From Parapusillimonas granuli (GTDB lineage Bacteria; Pseudomonadota; Gammaproteobacteria; Burkholderiales; Burkholderiaceae_B): DNA of 64,000 nt. The stretch covers positions 1 through 64,000 of the forward strand of contig NZ_JACCEM010000004.1 in NCBI RefSeq assembly GCF_013416525.1, in the 5' to 3' direction. A program made the translations under genes and the position numbers. Positions 1-7,954 of this stretch are shown here, piece after piece; position 1 is the stretch's first letter, and each line of letters begins with the position of its first letter. Below the pieces are notes generated by a model. It was not told where the DNA came from and made no database searches. It worked only from the letters and a program-made list of their open reading frames with translations.

Positions 1-60
1 CCTATCGGCTTCGCGCAGGATCCGGACTATCTGCTCGTCGCTGTATCGCGTCTTCTTCAT
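1..60 (-). CDS. IS3-family transposase OrfA, N-terminal fragment
   Basis: The reverse strand reads ATG at 60-58 followed by MKKTRYSDEQIVRILREADR, which is the typical opening of IS3-family OrfA proteins: a small helix-turn-helix protein made with OrfB, the DDE transposase. Only 20 codons are inside the window; the gene continues past the left edge. OrfA normally binds the element ends and is fused to OrfB by programmed frameshifting, but neither point can be seen here. Its position next to a truncated gene suggests that this insertion caused the truncation. Confidence 0.75.
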   Translation of the reverse strand, partial: MKKTRYSDEQIVRILREADR

Positions 61-129
61 ATGCCTCTCACTCTCTGAGAGGCCATTGTCTCAAGTTACC
101 TTGGATCGAAAAAGCCGGGACAGGTCAGG
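1..129 (-). mobile_element. End of an IS3-type insertion sequence (partial)
   Basis: The left edge holds the start of a transposase OrfA gene plus about 65 bp of non-coding DNA that looks like the terminus of an IS3-family element. The rest lies outside the window. The boundary near 125-129 is inferred: coding sequence of the neighbouring LtaS-like gene stops exactly here, and the stop triplet TGA sits at the start of the presumed element end, TGACCTGTCCCGGC on the minus strand. The inverted repeat cannot be confirmed without the other end. Confidence 0.6.
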
Positions 130-859
130 CACACCGGTTCACGACATCCCGAATTTCCTCCTCATCCATTTTTCCGTAGACGTCTGAAGCGGAGCGCTCG
201 TTCTTTATGCTGTAGAGCGCATACAGCACGCTGTATAACGAATTGAGCGGTAAAGTGTTAAGCATGCCATCGCCACAATAGGCGACGGTTGATGGATTAA
301 TCGGCCGATGGCTGAGCGTCCCTCTAATAACTAAGAACAGTAACGGCACGTACACGACGGTGTATAGAAGTGCTTGCCACCAAGGAAGCGGAGTATCTGT
401 TCGCATGTCTCCAAAGAGCTGAAATCCTAGCCAAACCAGAAGGACGATAACAACCAATGCGCCCAGGATCACCAGCTTATAGCCCCTCCACAGCATGCCG
501 AATACCTCCTTAGGGTGCTTGAGATACTCTACGTACAATCGGTTGGGCCGCGTGTCATACTCAACAATAAATTGTGGGGTAGATGCCTCTAAGAGCACGA
601 GCAAGAACCAAGAGACCAGAAGCCATGCAGTGGTGATAATGCTGGCTAATTCATAGTGACCCAACCAAGGCGATAGCAACAAGGGAAGCCCGGCCAACAT
701 AGCCACTAGCGTCGCATCAATACGCAGTCCACCTTTCAGTACCGGCCACAGACCTCCGCCCGCACTCACACGTTGCCACTGCCACGCAACGAGCGAGAGA
801 CGGCTCAGCGTCAGTAACCCCAAGCTCGAAATAATAAATATTAGAGTTTGTTGACGCAT
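125..859 (-). pseudogene. Truncated LtaS-like phosphoglycerol transferase (membrane domain only)
   Basis: The 244 residues form about five hydrophobic segments (roughly 5-25, 45-65, 72-93, 128-148, 160-180), followed by the conserved stretch RGTLSHRPINPSTVAY and LNSLYSVLYALYSIKNE. This resembles the N-terminal membrane part of LTA synthase/sulfatase-type phosphoglycerol transferases of Gram-negatives. Family members are about 600-700 residues and carry a periplasmic sulfatase-fold domain with the catalytic Thr and metal ligands; all of that is missing. The frame ends at a TGA where IS3-like sequence begins, so the gene was probably cut by the insertion and is inactive. Its start overlaps the end of the kinase gene by 19 bp, so it was the last gene of the glycosyltransferase/two-component operon. 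LtaS-type enzymes release diacylglycerol, which the nearby DgkA could recycle (inference). Confidence 0.7.
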
Positions 860-2118
860 TGCTGGGGACTCAGGCGTATTTTTGTGCCGTTTTCGTTCGT
901 TTGCGTAATGTCAAGCAGCCAGTCGAGTCTTTCGGCCATCAGGGTGACGATGTAGAGGCCCAATCCGCTTAAAGCCGTACCGTCGTTCGAAAGTGACTTT
1001 TGGCGCATAAGAATCGCCTGCTGGTCGGCCGACAGACCGGTACCGCTGTCTTCTATCTCGACGGACGTTTCCGACACCATTACGTCAATCTCGCCTTTGG
1101 TATGCTGCACTGCGTTCTGGATAATATTGCGCAAGAGCATGCCCACTATGGCAGGGTCAGCTTTTACACGAAGCTCAGAGACCGTAGTCAGGTTTACTCG
1201 GTCGGTGCCGTTTAGGCTGAACTTGAGATCACTGATAACTTGCCGCGCAACGGGGCTTACTTCGATGATCTCGTGCACTCTTTCTTCCGATTCTCGGCGC
1301 GCCAGTTTGAGCAAAATATTGACGTTATCCCTCATCTCGTCGCAAGATCTCCGCACCCGCAAAAGTGTGGCGCGATCTTTTTCGCTTAGTTGATTACGCG
1401 ACTCGATGATTTCCAGCGCGCCTGACATCACGGCTATAGGCGTTCTCAGCTCATGACTGGCCAGGTTCAACAAAGACTGCTCGCGGCGCACGTACGACTC
1501 GAGTTCATCCAAGAATCTATTAAATGTCAATGCGATGGAGTGCAACTCGACATCGCTGTAGTCCGACTCCATGCGAGGCATGTTGGGTCCCACAGGAATT
1601 CTGCTGATCCGCTCTGAAAGAAGTTTCAGCGGCCTGACAATTCGCCGACTGCTGAACACTGCGAGCAGCAAGCTGAAGGCTAGAATAACTACTGCGATGA
1701 TTATTAGCGCAAGTCCAAAAAGCGCCTCACGCTTTTCAAAGTGGGTGATGTTTTTCGCAATATAAAGCACGCCACCACTGACGCTCTCTACGGCGACCAG
1801 ATAAGTTTCATCGCCTCGTTCTATTTCAGCTGAATAATTCTGGGGCAGTCCCTGGAACACCTCCGGCAATACATTGGGGTGGACATCGTCAGAGGGAGCA
1901 AATACGACTGCGAGCTCCGGCGTATCCCATATGAAGGCCTCTTCACCGGTGTGATTCATCAGTATGAAGTCACGTTCCTGTGCAAATTCGACATCAAGCA
2001 TCGTGTGCTCCAGATCTTCATTGACTAGAAGCACTGTGACTACCATTGAAAGCGTAGCAACTACACTGACGGCCAGTATGGCGCGGTAGACACGCCGTGA
2101 GATAGACCTCGGCTTCAT
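841..2118 (-). CDS. Membrane sensor histidine kinase (EnvZ/PmrB-like)
   Basis: This 425-residue inner-membrane kinase has a transmembrane helix at about 13-33, a periplasmic sensing loop at about 34-132, a second helix at about 133-157 and a HAMP region at about 158-212. The dimerisation/phosphoacceptor motif SHELRTP places the phosphorylated histidine at residue 222. The ATP-binding domain shows the N box around N335 (NIIQNAVQHT), DSGTGL near 357 and GLGL near 385. Its start codon overlaps the stop of the response regulator by one base (TGATG), so the two are translationally coupled. It presumably phosphorylates that regulator. The signal is unknown; a cell-envelope cue is likely given the glycosyltransferase, LtaS-like and DgkA neighbours (inference). 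Confidence 0.85.
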   Translation of the reverse strand: MKPRSISRRVYRAILAVSVVATLSMVVTVLLVNEDLEHTMLDVEFAQERDFILMNHTGEEAFIWDTPELAVVFAPSDDVHPNVLPEVFQGLPQNYSAEIERGDETYLVAVESVSGGVLYIAKNITHFEKREALFGLALIIIAVVILAFSLLLAVFSSRRIVRPLKLLSERISRIPVGPNMPRMESDYSDVELHSIALTFNRFLDELESYVRREQSLLNLASHELRTPIAVMSGALEIIESRNQLSEKDRATLLRVRRSCDEMRDNVNILLKLARRESEERVHEIIEVSPVARQVISDLKFSLNGTDRVNLTTVSELRVKADPAIVGMLLRNIIQNAVQHTKGEIDVMVSETSVEIEDSGTGLSADQQAILMRQKSLSNDGTALSGLGLYIVTLMAERLDWLLDITQTNENGTKIRLSPQQCVNKL

Positions 2119-2825
2119 CAGGCGACTTTGCTTGGTGGATGCAACCGATATCCACGACCGTGTATGGTTTTTATCATCGGATACTGGAAAGTATCCTGAA
2201 GTAGTTTGCGAAGTGAGTACACGTGAGTGCGCAATGTGTTCATATCTACCTCGCGTTCACCCCAGACCACATCCTGAATCTGTGTATATGAAAGCAGATC
2301 GGGATAGGCCTTGATGAGTTCCTCAAATATCCTTGCCCCCGTTCCAGATAGCTCCAACTGCTCGCCGTTATCTGTTCGCACCACCAGATTCCCAGGATCA
2401 AAACTTATGCCAGGCACACGAAGCTCGGGCGTCCTGGAGAACCCCGCCTTGCGGCGGTAGAGGGCGTCCACTCGCAACTGAAGCTCACGGAGATTGAACG
2501 GTTTAACCAAATAGTCGTCTGCCCCTACCGAAAAGCCCTCTTCCTTATCTTGCAGCTGGTCCTTTGAGGTCATGATGATGACCGGCGTGGAGGAATGGAT
2601 ATCATGTCGGATGCGACGACATATTTCAAAGCCAGAAAGGCCCGGAAGCATTACATCCAAAACGATGACGTCATAGTCGTTCGTGGCGATGAGATGCAGA
2701 GCGGTCAGGCCATCGGAAGCAAAGTCGAGGATATAACGATCATCACAAAAAAACTCATAGAGGTTCGTCGCCAGCCCGGCGTGATCTTCCACAATAAGCA
2801 TTCGTATCGTGTGCTTAGTACTCAT
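2118..2825 (-). CDS. OmpR/PhoB-family response regulator
   Basis: This transcription factor is 235 residues from the start chosen here, MSTKHTIRMLIVEDH. I chose that ATG because GGAG lies upstream at a workable distance; a longer reading starting at 2900 is possible but has no homologous-looking sequence. The receiver domain has the acidic pair in VEDH, the phosphoacceptor Asp in VIVLDVMLPG and the conserved Lys in LVKPFN. The C-terminal winged-helix domain ends with RTHVYSLRKLL and IHGRGYRL, typical of OmpR/PhoB output domains. It is followed directly by its kinase. OmpR-type regulators bind tandem repeats with an 11-bp period, and such a repeat lies upstream of this operon at 3971-3999. Confidence 0.9.
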   Translation of the reverse strand: MSTKHTIRMLIVEDHAGLATNLYEFFCDDRYILDFASDGLTALHLIATNDYDVIVLDVMLPGLSGFEICRRIRHDIHSSTPVIIMTSKDQLQDKEEGFSVGADDYLVKPFNLRELQLRVDALYRRKAGFSRTPELRVPGISFDPGNLVVRTDNGEQLELSGTGARIFEELIKAYPDLLSYTQIQDVVWGEREVDMNTLRTHVYSLRKLLQDTFQYPMIKTIHGRGYRLHPPSKVA

Positions 2826-2961
2826 TTCGACCTGTTCTCCAAATTGCCTGCTCGCCTGCGTCCAAAATAGTTCTTCGCTGTACCCTTCATGAGGGCGCAT
2901 TCAGCCAGTTCACCTCAGCGCACGGCTGCGGACGCCCGTGCAAGTACAGCCGCGCCGTCCG

Positions 2962-3912
2962 TCACGGTGCCGACATCCGACCATTACGCGCAAACATTCG
3001 GATCGAGAAGTTGGGATGCCTCATAGGCGGAGCTCTTTGCTCCATCCCCTCGGCTAACCAGCCAAGAAAGTACAACACACAGCCGCCGAAGAGCAGCGGG
3101 GTGGCTGACGTCAGAGGAACCAAGGAGGCGGGATCGTTCCAACCGATCGGAGCTATCAGGATGTAGCAGGCATATGTCAGGCCAGCAAAGAAACCCAGGA
3201 ACCCCATCAGCATTAAGATACGCGCGCATACGCTCGAAAGCGTCTTCGTACCGTCTCGGGAGTATCCAAGGAGCTGTGCGACGGTCCACTTGGATCTGCC
3301 CGCAACTCGGGGCTGCCGCTCGTACGTGATGACAGTCTCCCTAAGGCCGGCCCATTCGATGACGTCCTTCATGTAGCGCTGGCGATTTACCACCAGGCTT
3401 AGCACGGTGGCTGCCCTTGGGCTGTACAACAGGAAGTCTAAGTGGCGATCAGGCGTAGGCGACTGTCGGCGCATACGGACCACGTCCACCCCTGAACGCC
3501 AAGCACGGACCATTTCGGGAATTAGCTCCGGCGGATCCTGCAGGTCACCGTCCATGGTGACGATCGCTTGCCCAGCCGCGTACTCCAGCCCGGCACGTAA
3601 AGCCGCCTCTTTGCCGAAATGGCCAGAAAGGAACACGCCCGTGACGGACTCATCGTTTAGCGAAATCTCAAGTATGGTGTCTGCAGTGCTGTCGCTGCTT
3701 CCGTCATCTACGAACAGTAGCTCATACCTCGCATTGAGCTGCTCTGCAACTGCCTTTAGCCGTCGATACATTCGTAGAACGACTTCTTCCTCATTGAACA
3801 TCGGGAGAACCACAGACACCTCCACGCTCCCCTCCTGCCTTGTTTCGGCGGCGGGCGAACGTCCCTCCCGCTTCATCGCGGATGGCCCAGCAGAGTAACG
3901 TTGCAAGCTCAT
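2962..3912 (-). CDS. GtrB/DPM1-type polyprenyl-phosphate glycosyltransferase
   Basis: This is a family 2 glycosyltransferase of 316 residues. The N-terminal GT-A domain shows VSVVLPMFNEEE, FVDDGSSDST and the catalytic-type VTMDGDLQDPPE. The C-terminal part has two predicted membrane helices (about 228-252 and 265-288), as in GtrB/ArnC-like enzymes that load a sugar onto undecaprenyl phosphate for envelope modification. After RMRRQSPTPDRH the sequence runs straight into LDFLLYSPRAATVL. Family members usually have some 25-30 more residues between these points, ending in a DxGDFRL-type motif, so an in-frame deletion is suspected and activity is uncertain. It is the first gene of the operon with the two-component system and the LtaS-like gene. 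Residue 1 or Met13 could be the start. Confidence 0.75.
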   Translation of the reverse strand: MSLQRYSAGPSAMKREGRSPAAETRQEGSVEVSVVLPMFNEEEVVLRMYRRLKAVAEQLNARYELLFVDDGSSDSTADTILEISLNDESVTGVFLSGHFGKEAALRAGLEYAAGQAIVTMDGDLQDPPELIPEMVRAWRSGVDVVRMRRQSPTPDRHLDFLLYSPRAATVLSLVVNRQRYMKDVIEWAGLRETVITYERQPRVAGRSKWTVAQLLGYSRDGTKTLSSVCARILMLMGFLGFFAGLTYACYILIAPIGWNDPASLVPLTSATPLLFGGCVLYFLGWLAEGMEQRAPPMRHPNFSIRMFARNGRMSAP

Positions 3913-3970
3913 GGCATCTTACGACATGCGTTATGAAGTGCAGCAGCATATCGGAGCCACCAACAAGCAT

Positions 3971-3999
3971 ATATCAATGAAATATCAAATAAATATCAA
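3971..3999 (-). promoter_or_regulatory. Probable OmpR-family operator: three ATATCAA repeats, 11-bp period
   Basis: ATATCAA occurs exactly at 3971-3977, 3982-3988 and 3993-3999, i.e. identical heptamers separated by 4 bp. On the minus strand this reads TTGATAT three times. Seven-base direct repeats with an 11-bp period are the standard operator layout for OmpR/PhoB-type regulators. The repeats lie 59-88 bp upstream of the first gene of the operon that encodes such a regulator, so autoregulation is likely. The last TTGATA could also serve as the -35 element. Confidence 0.65.
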
Positions 4000-4375
4000 A
4001 ACAGCTGGGCGAGGCACGATGCTGCAATTCACGTGCAGCATAGCTTTGGCAGTCGGAGGCACACGCCCGCCGTAGCGGAAAAGCAGGCAGTGACAACAAG
4101 AGCCCCCGTTTCAGTTGCTGATACCAACTCCACCTGAAGCTGTCTGCGATGCCCACTACCGTTATCGCGATCTGCCTTGAAGAGCATCCCGAGGAGCGGT
4201 ACTTCGGTCGTTATTAGGGCGGTCGCTGAACACGTTCCTGCATCAGCCTCTCGGGCGTCGCCACCTTCAACCACGCAGTGCCTCTCGAACAGTGCCTCCT
4301 GCCAGAGATTTTCAGTGCGGATTTCATCGCGTATAAAGAGAAAGTACGTCGTCGGATTTAGCGCTTATGCGACCG

Positions 4376-4381
4376 TATAAT
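4376..4381 (+). promoter_or_regulatory. -10 element of dgkA (TATAAT)
   Basis: A perfect TATAAT lies 28 bp upstream of the ATG chosen for dgkA. The position 17 bp further upstream reads CGGATT, a poor -35, as expected for an activator-dependent promoter. It also argues that the upstream in-frame ATG at 4367 is not used, because it would precede the transcript start. Confidence 0.5.
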
Positions 4382-4408
4382 GAGTGCCGACCAGTGGATG
4401 ACAAATCA

Positions 4409-4804
4409 ATGAGTTCCGATACTTCCCCTTACAAGAGCAGAGGTGGCCCCGCCCGTCTGCTTAACGCTATACGTTACTCAACCAGAGGTTTCGCTGCTGC
4501 GTTCCGTCATGAAGCCGCTTTCCGTCAAGAGCTGCTTCTGATAATTGTGATGATACCGATAGCCGGCTGGCTCGGTCGCAGCCTTACCGAAATATTTCTA
4601 CTCCTCGGCCCGCTTTTTCTGATACTGATCGTTGAATTACTGAACTCGAGTATCGAAGCCCTCGCAGACACAATCACCCTCGACCATCATCCCATGATCG
4701 GACGCGCCAAAGACCTCGGCAGTGCTGCAGTATTCTTAGCAATTGCGTTTACCATCGTGATCTGGACCGGCGTCTTTCTGTCTCATTTTTTCCATTTTGA
4801 GTAG
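4409..4804 (+). CDS. dgkA: Diacylglycerol kinase DgkA
   Basis: This small integral-membrane kinase phosphorylates diacylglycerol to phosphatidic acid at the inner membrane. From the ATG at 4409 it has 131 residues, close to the usual 120-130, with three hydrophobic helices (about 40-60, 66-85, 107-128). The family motif ELLNSSIEALAD and the following RAKDLGSAAVF are present. An ATG at 4367 would add 14 residues but lies upstream of a perfect -10 box. DgkA recycles diacylglycerol released when phospholipid head groups are transferred; it sits divergently from an operon that ended in an LtaS-like transferase, so the two functions probably belonged together. It may be controlled by the adjacent two-component system (inference). 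Confidence 0.9.
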   Translation: MSSDTSPYKSRGGPARLLNAIRYSTRGFAAAFRHEAAFRQELLLIIVMIPIAGWLGRSLTEIFLLLGPLFLILIVELLNSSIEALADTITLDHHPMIGRAKDLGSAAVFLAIAFTIVIWTGVFLSHFFHFE

Positions 4805-4987
4805 CGCGGACCTGCAACTTTCGAACCTTCATAGTCCGTAAGGTCTGCGGCCCTATACCCGCGGAAACAAATTCAATTTACGAACAGGTCCTGATAAATC
4901 GGCGCGCATTGCGCCGCAGCCATACCCTTGGCGCCGCTAACGCCACCCACAAAGGTAGGAGACGGATACGTAAACCCGTCAAGCATC

Positions 4988-5395
4988 TTAATGCTGATGC
5001 CTCCAAAGAATCTCTTCTGCGTAATAGCACCGAATCCCGGCGTGACCTACCCAGACACTTGGATCGCCCAAGGTTGAGGCCCAGGATCGCAGCCAATCAC
5101 CTGTTGATGCAGCATCATTGACGGCGTGATAGAGCGCCGCCATCAAGTGCGACTTACCTAGCCCGCGCTCGCCAATCACGACGACTGGCCGCCCTTGCTC
5201 AGGACCCACAGCTTCAATGCCTTTCAAAAGGTCATGAGTTGGATAAGTAATACCCAAAAATTGCTGTGCGGCGATTTGTGTCGCGCCCGTATTGGAGTCG
5301 TTGGAAAGCTCAATAGCCGTCCCTTTGAGGCGCCGGCCTCGAAACTCATCTCGTAGAGTTAGTCCAAGCATGTCGATTACTTTCCTTTTTTCCAT
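4988..5395 (-). pseudogene. N-terminal stub of a large AAA+ ATPase (possibly defence-type)
   Basis: The readable part, MEKRKVIDMLGLTLRDEF onward, is about 135 residues. It carries GTAIELSNDSNTGATQIAAQ, FLGITYPTHDLLKGIEAVGPEQ and a P-loop GERGLGKSH. This resembles the beginning of very large ATPases of the DUF499/DUF6079 (PglY-like) kind found in phage-defence loci, a family call from memory that needs a search. After WASTLGDP the sequence becomes unrelated and stops at 4988, so more than 80 percent of the protein is missing. I read it as the remnant of a deleted gene in the island; no partner genes (methyltransferase, nuclease, phosphatase) remain. An alternative upstream start is at 5440. 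Confidence 0.5.
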
Positions 5396-5670
5396 TACCA
5401 CTACATGCGGCGTAACTGTGATCCCGTGACTGGTCAGCACGGCACGCTAGAGCATCTACTTCCTTTTGTCGCGCCAGATCAAAATCCGCCCTAGTTTTTC
5501 CAACCATCGCTAGATATTACAAAAATTTAGAGACAAATATGCGTAGAAGTACTGAAGTTCCAAACGCGTAGTTTAGACAAGGCCGCTCGCCAGCGCGGAG
5601 AGCGCCTATAGCCGCGACTTGCGCGGCTCTGAATCCTTTTGGTTTTCTTACGGAAGGCTCACAGGACGGC

Positions 5671-6012
5671 CTACCGCCACACCTGTACCAAATCTTCCCA
5701 TCGCGTCGTATAGGAAGGCGACATCCGCTCCTGGCGCATCTGCCAAGCAGCAATCTCGTCATGCACGATGCCGGCGAGTTTGACCGTGTCGCGCTCGTAG
5801 CGGGTATATCCTGGAGGAAGACCGGGCGCGGCGATGCGACGCCCGAATTCTGACCATCGACCCCAAAAACGCCAAGGCTTTGGGGATGATGCTGACTGGA
5901 CAGCGAAGCGTCCCGGCCGGAACCGGGGCGCGGGCCTATAGTCAGGCTTACGCAGCGAGGGAATTAGCGGTTTCGTCAGTGCCTGAATCGCAGTCAGATT
6001 CCTGCGACGCAT
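5671..6012 (-). CDS. Hypothetical protein overlapping the end of the ParB-like gene
   Basis: A 113-residue frame begins inside the last 65 bp of the ParB-like gene in another frame. Its second half looks protein-like: PKPWRFWGRWSEFGRRIA, then RYERDTVKLAGIVHDEIAAW and SYTTRWEDLVQVW. I do not recognise the family. Position and overlap suggest a small island gene translated after the ParB-like protein. The proline/arginine-rich first part could be a shadow of the overlapping gene, and the real start may lie further in. No membrane segment or signal peptide is seen. Confidence 0.4.
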   Translation of the reverse strand: MRRRNLTAIQALTKPLIPSLRKPDYRPAPRFRPGRFAVQSASSPKPWRFWGRWSEFGRRIAAPGLPPGYTRYERDTVKLAGIVHDEIAAWQMRQERMSPSYTTRWEDLVQVWR

Positions 6013-7954
6013 CCACCCGGAAGATTGCAGGCATCCACCCCGTACCTGCCACCTGGCGCTCTGCCTCACTAACCAGATCACCCTTCTTCAGTTTTTCCAG
6101 CCTTGCCACCTGCTCAGGTGCGAACTCACCCACGGCAGCCAGAATCATGGCCTTGGAAATATGCTGGAAATAGCCTTCGGCAGTCGGTTGCCACCATGCA
6201 GCCATGTTCAGGCCCACCGCTTGCGCCAGTTCTGCCCCTGGCTGGTGCTCGCTGGCGCGGTGAATCACCGCATCTACTGTAGCGGCGGCGCACACTGCCA
6301 GCAATTGCAGCAGTTCATCCTGCGGCTTTGCCAGCAATACGGCAAACAGATCGGCGCTATCCTGCGGCAAGTCTGCACCTGCTGCCTGTTGCAACTCGCG
6401 CAAAGCCACCGCAGCGGGCGATTCCGGCCAGTCCGGGGCCATGCTGTCCAGCCGGTTTTGTACGTTCAAACGCATGTCTAACGGTAAGCTGTAATGGGGA
6501 TAGCGGCCCACTCGCAGCACAGTCTGCACCATGCCATGCACCACAGCAGCCAGGGCGGCTTGGGGGTTGCGGGCCAGTTCGATCTGTAGCGCAGCGGTAC
6601 GGTGTGCGCTCAGGCGCTGGGCCAGTTTGTCGGAAATAGTAGCCGCCTTGGGCTGGTCATCGTTCCCACTATCGCCACCATTGCTTTCTTCTTCGGTCAG
6701 CCCTTGCTGCAGCCGCTCCAAAGTCCGCAACGCCTTGGCTTCGGCTTCCCGCAGTAGACCGCGATGAATCACCACCTGCCCCTGCCAGTCGATGGTCACA
6801 ACGGCACCCGCCGCCGCCTTGATAGTGTGGTTGTAGTCCAGTAATCGCTCTTCCAAATCTTGCAACTGCGCAGCCAGACTGTCACCCTCTTCCTGCAGCG
6901 CATCTGCGGTTTCTTCGTCATCGCTGTCCAGCGCGGCATCCAGTTCCTCGCCGATGGCCTGCATCCTGGCTTCCAGCTTTTCTATCCGTGCGCTTTCCCG
7001 CTTGCCCGGAGTACGGCGCTCACGCGGCGCTCGTTGAAAAGCGTGAAGATCGGCATGGGTCATGGACGGCGTGGCATCCACCCAAGCCCACCCCTCAGAT
7101 TTGACCTGGGCAGCATGGCTGTCAAGCTTTTCCTTCACCAGCCGGTCCAATAGCGCTGTATCGGTGATATAGGTGCCGTTGTCATCCTGCGCGAACAGAT
7201 CACGACGAACACCGCCACCGGCCGCTTCATAAGCATCCAGCCCAATAAAGCGCACCAGGGCATGGCCCGCGTCAATGTCCTGTTCAGTGAGTCTGGCCCG
7301 CAAAGAATGGGGTTGCCGCTGCCATTCGGGCGCTTCGTAGAAGGCGGCTTCCTGGGCTGCATGGTCATCTGTGATGGCAAGCGCCATCAACTGCTCAAGG
7401 CTCACCGCGTCGGCCCGGTAGTCGGCCAGCAGACGCCGCGACACATTCGCCAGCTTCAGGCGCCGCTGCACCACCAGGGGCGTGACACCAAAGTCTGCTG
7501 CAATATCTTCGATGGGCTGGCCTTCTGCCACCAGCGCAGCAAAGGCTTCAAACTGATCTGCCGGGTGCATGGCTTCACGCTGCACGTTTTCCGTCAGGCT
7601 AACGGTTCGGGCATCGGCACTGGCGACCAGCATGCACGGCACCGCCCATTCCTTGGGAATGCGCCTGGCCTTGGCTAACTGCTTCAAAGCTGCAAGGCGC
7701 CGGCCCCCGGCCACTACGTCGTAATACTTGCCGCCGCGGGCCTGCACAACGGTCAGGTTCTGCAACAGCCCGACTCTGGCAATACTTGCGGCCAGGGCAT
7801 CAATGGATGGGCCGCTGCTGCGAATCTTGCGCACATTGCGCTTGGACACGCGCAACTGCGACAACGGCACCACGATGTTGCTCTGCTCGGGAATGACTAC
7901 GTCCTCGTTCGCCGTTTCAATGGCCTGGACTTCGCTGTGATTGATCGCATTCAT
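5948..7954 (-). CDS. Large ParB/Spo0J-family DNA-binding protein of a mobile island
   Basis: This protein has 668 residues. The N-terminal ParB/sulfiredoxin-like domain (about 25-130) contains VPLSQLRVSKRNVRKI, GLLQNLTVVQ and YDVVAGGRRLAALKQLAK, followed by the SLTENVQREAMHPADQFEAF motif and a helix-turn-helix region around 150-190 (IEDIAADFGVTPLVVQRRLKLA). The rest is long, with an acidic coiled-coil segment near 325-375. Chromosomal ParB is under 310 residues; such long versions occur on plasmids and integrative elements. AGGAG lies 8 bp before the ATG. No ParA is seen in the window, so a role in partition is unproven; regulation or maintenance of the element is an alternative. Confidence 0.8.
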   Translation of the reverse strand: MNAINHSEVQAIETANEDVVIPEQSNIVVPLSQLRVSKRNVRKIRSSGPSIDALAASIARVGLLQNLTVVQARGGKYYDVVAGGRRLAALKQLAKARRIPKEWAVPCMLVASADARTVSLTENVQREAMHPADQFEAFAALVAEGQPIEDIAADFGVTPLVVQRRLKLANVSRRLLADYRADAVSLEQLMALAITDDHAAQEAAFYEAPEWQRQPHSLRARLTEQDIDAGHALVRFIGLDAYEAAGGGVRRDLFAQDDNGTYITDTALLDRLVKEKLDSHAAQVKSEGWAWVDATPSMTHADLHAFQRAPRERRTPGKRESARIEKLEARMQAIGEELDAALDSDDEETADALQEEGDSLAAQLQDLEERLLDYNHTIKAAAGAVVTIDWQGQVVIHRGLLREAEAKALRTLERLQQGLTEEESNGGDSGNDDQPKAATISDKLAQRLSAHRTAALQIELARNPQAALAAVVHGMVQTVLRVGRYPHYSLPLDMRLNVQNRLDSMAPDWPESPAAVALRELQQAAGADLPQDSADLFAVLLAKPQDELLQLLAVCAAATVDAVIHRASEHQPGAELAQAVGLNMAAWWQPTAEGYFQHISKAMILAAVGEFAPEQVARLEKLKKGDLVSEAERQVAGTGWMPAIFRVDASQESDCDSGTDETANSLAA

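Larger units (their letters stand above)
3913..4408. other. Divergent intergenic region between glycosyltransferase and dgkA
   Basis: About 500 bp with no convincing gene on either strand. It contains the ATATCAA triple repeat (3971-3999) near the glycosyltransferase start and a perfect TATAAT at 4376-4381 before dgkA. Open frames in the middle show no family resemblance. The length suggests a lost gene or a regulatory region, but nothing else is recognisable. Confidence 0.5.

Noticed and set aside
2966-2974. GGTGCCGAC match to the 3-prime end of tRNA-Leu as a possible left attachment site
   Set aside because: Only 9 bases agree and it lies at the end of a coding gene; too short to be convincing.
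5517-5762. Minus-strand 81-codon frame with Cys residues (RCARSGCRL, YRCGG)
   Set aside because: Overlaps the better supported hypothetical gene and shows no family resemblance; probably chance.
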